64,000 nt of DNA from Apus apus (taxonomy: Eukaryota > Chordata > Aves > Apodiformes > Apodidae): NCBI RefSeq assembly GCF_020740795.1, contig NC_067305.1:1860001-1924000 (forward strand), written 5' to 3'. The translations under genes were made by a program, and so were the position numbers. The notes under the pieces are model-generated. The model saw nothing but the letters and a program-made list of their open reading frames with translations. It was not told where the DNA came from and made no database searches. Shown piece after piece: positions 63,413 through 64,000 of this stretch. Each line of letters starts with the position of its first letter. The stretch's first letter is position 1.

Positions 63413-64000
63413 CACGGAGAGGGAAGGTGGTGAGGAGGAAAAGGCTGGTGTTAAAAATACCAACAGCAAAGTCGTTGCCAGGAGGTTGGATGCTCGTTAC
63501 TTTAATTGGATGTGAGCATTTAATGAAGGTGGATGGTGATTTGGGGAAACCTGTACCAGAGCTCCCACTGCTGGAGAACCAGAAACTCCTGCCTGACATG
63601 CAGGGAGAACCTTCAAACTCCTTCAAACTTTCTAGATGTTAATTAAAACAAAACGTGTTGTTGTTGGTTTGTTGCTTTTTTTAACTTAAGCAGCTTTTGG
63701 AAAACAAGTGACTTCTGAAAAGATTGGAAGAAGTACAGCTAATTACTATATACATGTGAATTAAATAATTAAAACTCCTCCTTCCCACCAATATTAAGAT
63801 ACCTCCAAACCCTGGTGTATAGAACCTCATTGTCAGCTACTCAGGAGACATTTTCTTTGGAGGAAAACAATGTTTTCTTTTCATGCTCATGTAATTTGTG
63901 TGTCAGAAGCAGCACCTGGGGTTGGATCCTTCCCACACTCCATCCTCCTGGCTGTGTTGTCAATCCTATTTTAGCAACCACACAACTTTGTAGCTGTTTA
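63413..64000 (+). other. SCAMP4: SCAMP4-like intron, right edge
   Basis: AT-richer sequence to the end of the window with 'aagtcgttgccaggaggttgg' near 63470 (an imperfect X-box-like string) and no coding similarity. The membrane-span exons are expected further right. Confidence 0.5.

Noticed and set aside
60887-64000. SCAMP membrane-span exons inside the window
   Set aside because: No GTNFGLAF or FTPC-YVCWFRP-like coding stretch is visible in any plus frame.

Overview
The window is vertebrate nuclear DNA, almost certainly avian. It is packed with 5'-truncated CR1 LINE copies that end in the bird-type ATTCTATGATTCT tail, the genes have small exons with GT-AG introns, and the DNA is very GC-rich and crowded with G- and C-rich minisatellites, as on a bird microchromosome. 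There are no bacterial-style genes, no CRISPR array and no tRNA or rRNA that I can support.

Three protein-coding genes are supported by exon structure and protein similarity. (1) Left, minus strand: a ZFAND5-like A20/AN1 zinc-finger gene. Four coding exons (5213-5063, 3735-3642, 2940-2822, 1221-1111) join in frame; the C-terminal exon lies off the left edge, and a CpG-island promoter sits at about 6.6-7.4 kb. (2) Centre, plus strand: a complete ROR-family nuclear receptor gene. Ten coding exons run from ATG 23732 to TAA 40710-40712 and give a predicted 465-residue protein with intact DNA-binding and ligand-binding domains and an AF-2 helix. It reads closer to RORB than to RORC. (3) Right, plus strand: the 5' part of a SCAMP4-like gene, with a CpG-island promoter and a ZNF143-type site at about 47.37 kb, a noncoding first exon ending at 47503, an ATG exon at 56177-56232 and a coding exon at 60758-60886. 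The rest lies off the right edge.

Region by region: 1-7.4 kb ZFAND5-like gene and promoter; 7.4-23.5 kb a 16 kb divergent intergenic stretch with minisatellites, CR1 copies and several AT-richer islands that look like regulatory elements (RFX X-box, RORE-like, E-box and D-box-like sites); 23.5-45 kb the ROR gene, including an assembly gap (40340-40438) flanked by two near-identical copies of the last exon, which looks like an uncollapsed contig overlap; 45-47.1 kb CR1 copies; 47.1-64 kb SCAMP4-like promoter and introns, with nine CR1 copies, a 320 bp polypyrimidine tract and four tandem copies of a ~170 bp unit.

The most interesting reading is genomic. A ZFAND5-like gene, a RORB-like gene and a SCAMP4-like gene lie side by side on a GC-rich segment. 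In human, ZFAND5 is linked to RORB (9q21), ZFAND6 to RORA and SCAMP2/5 (15q22-25), RORC to SCAMP3 (1q21-22), and SCAMP4 sits on 19p13 with no ROR nearby. The window may therefore preserve the fourth 2R paralogon copy with a fourth ROR gene that mammals lost. This is inference from remembered sequences and positions and needs a phylogeny. The three genes are neighbours only; nothing suggests that they share a pathway.
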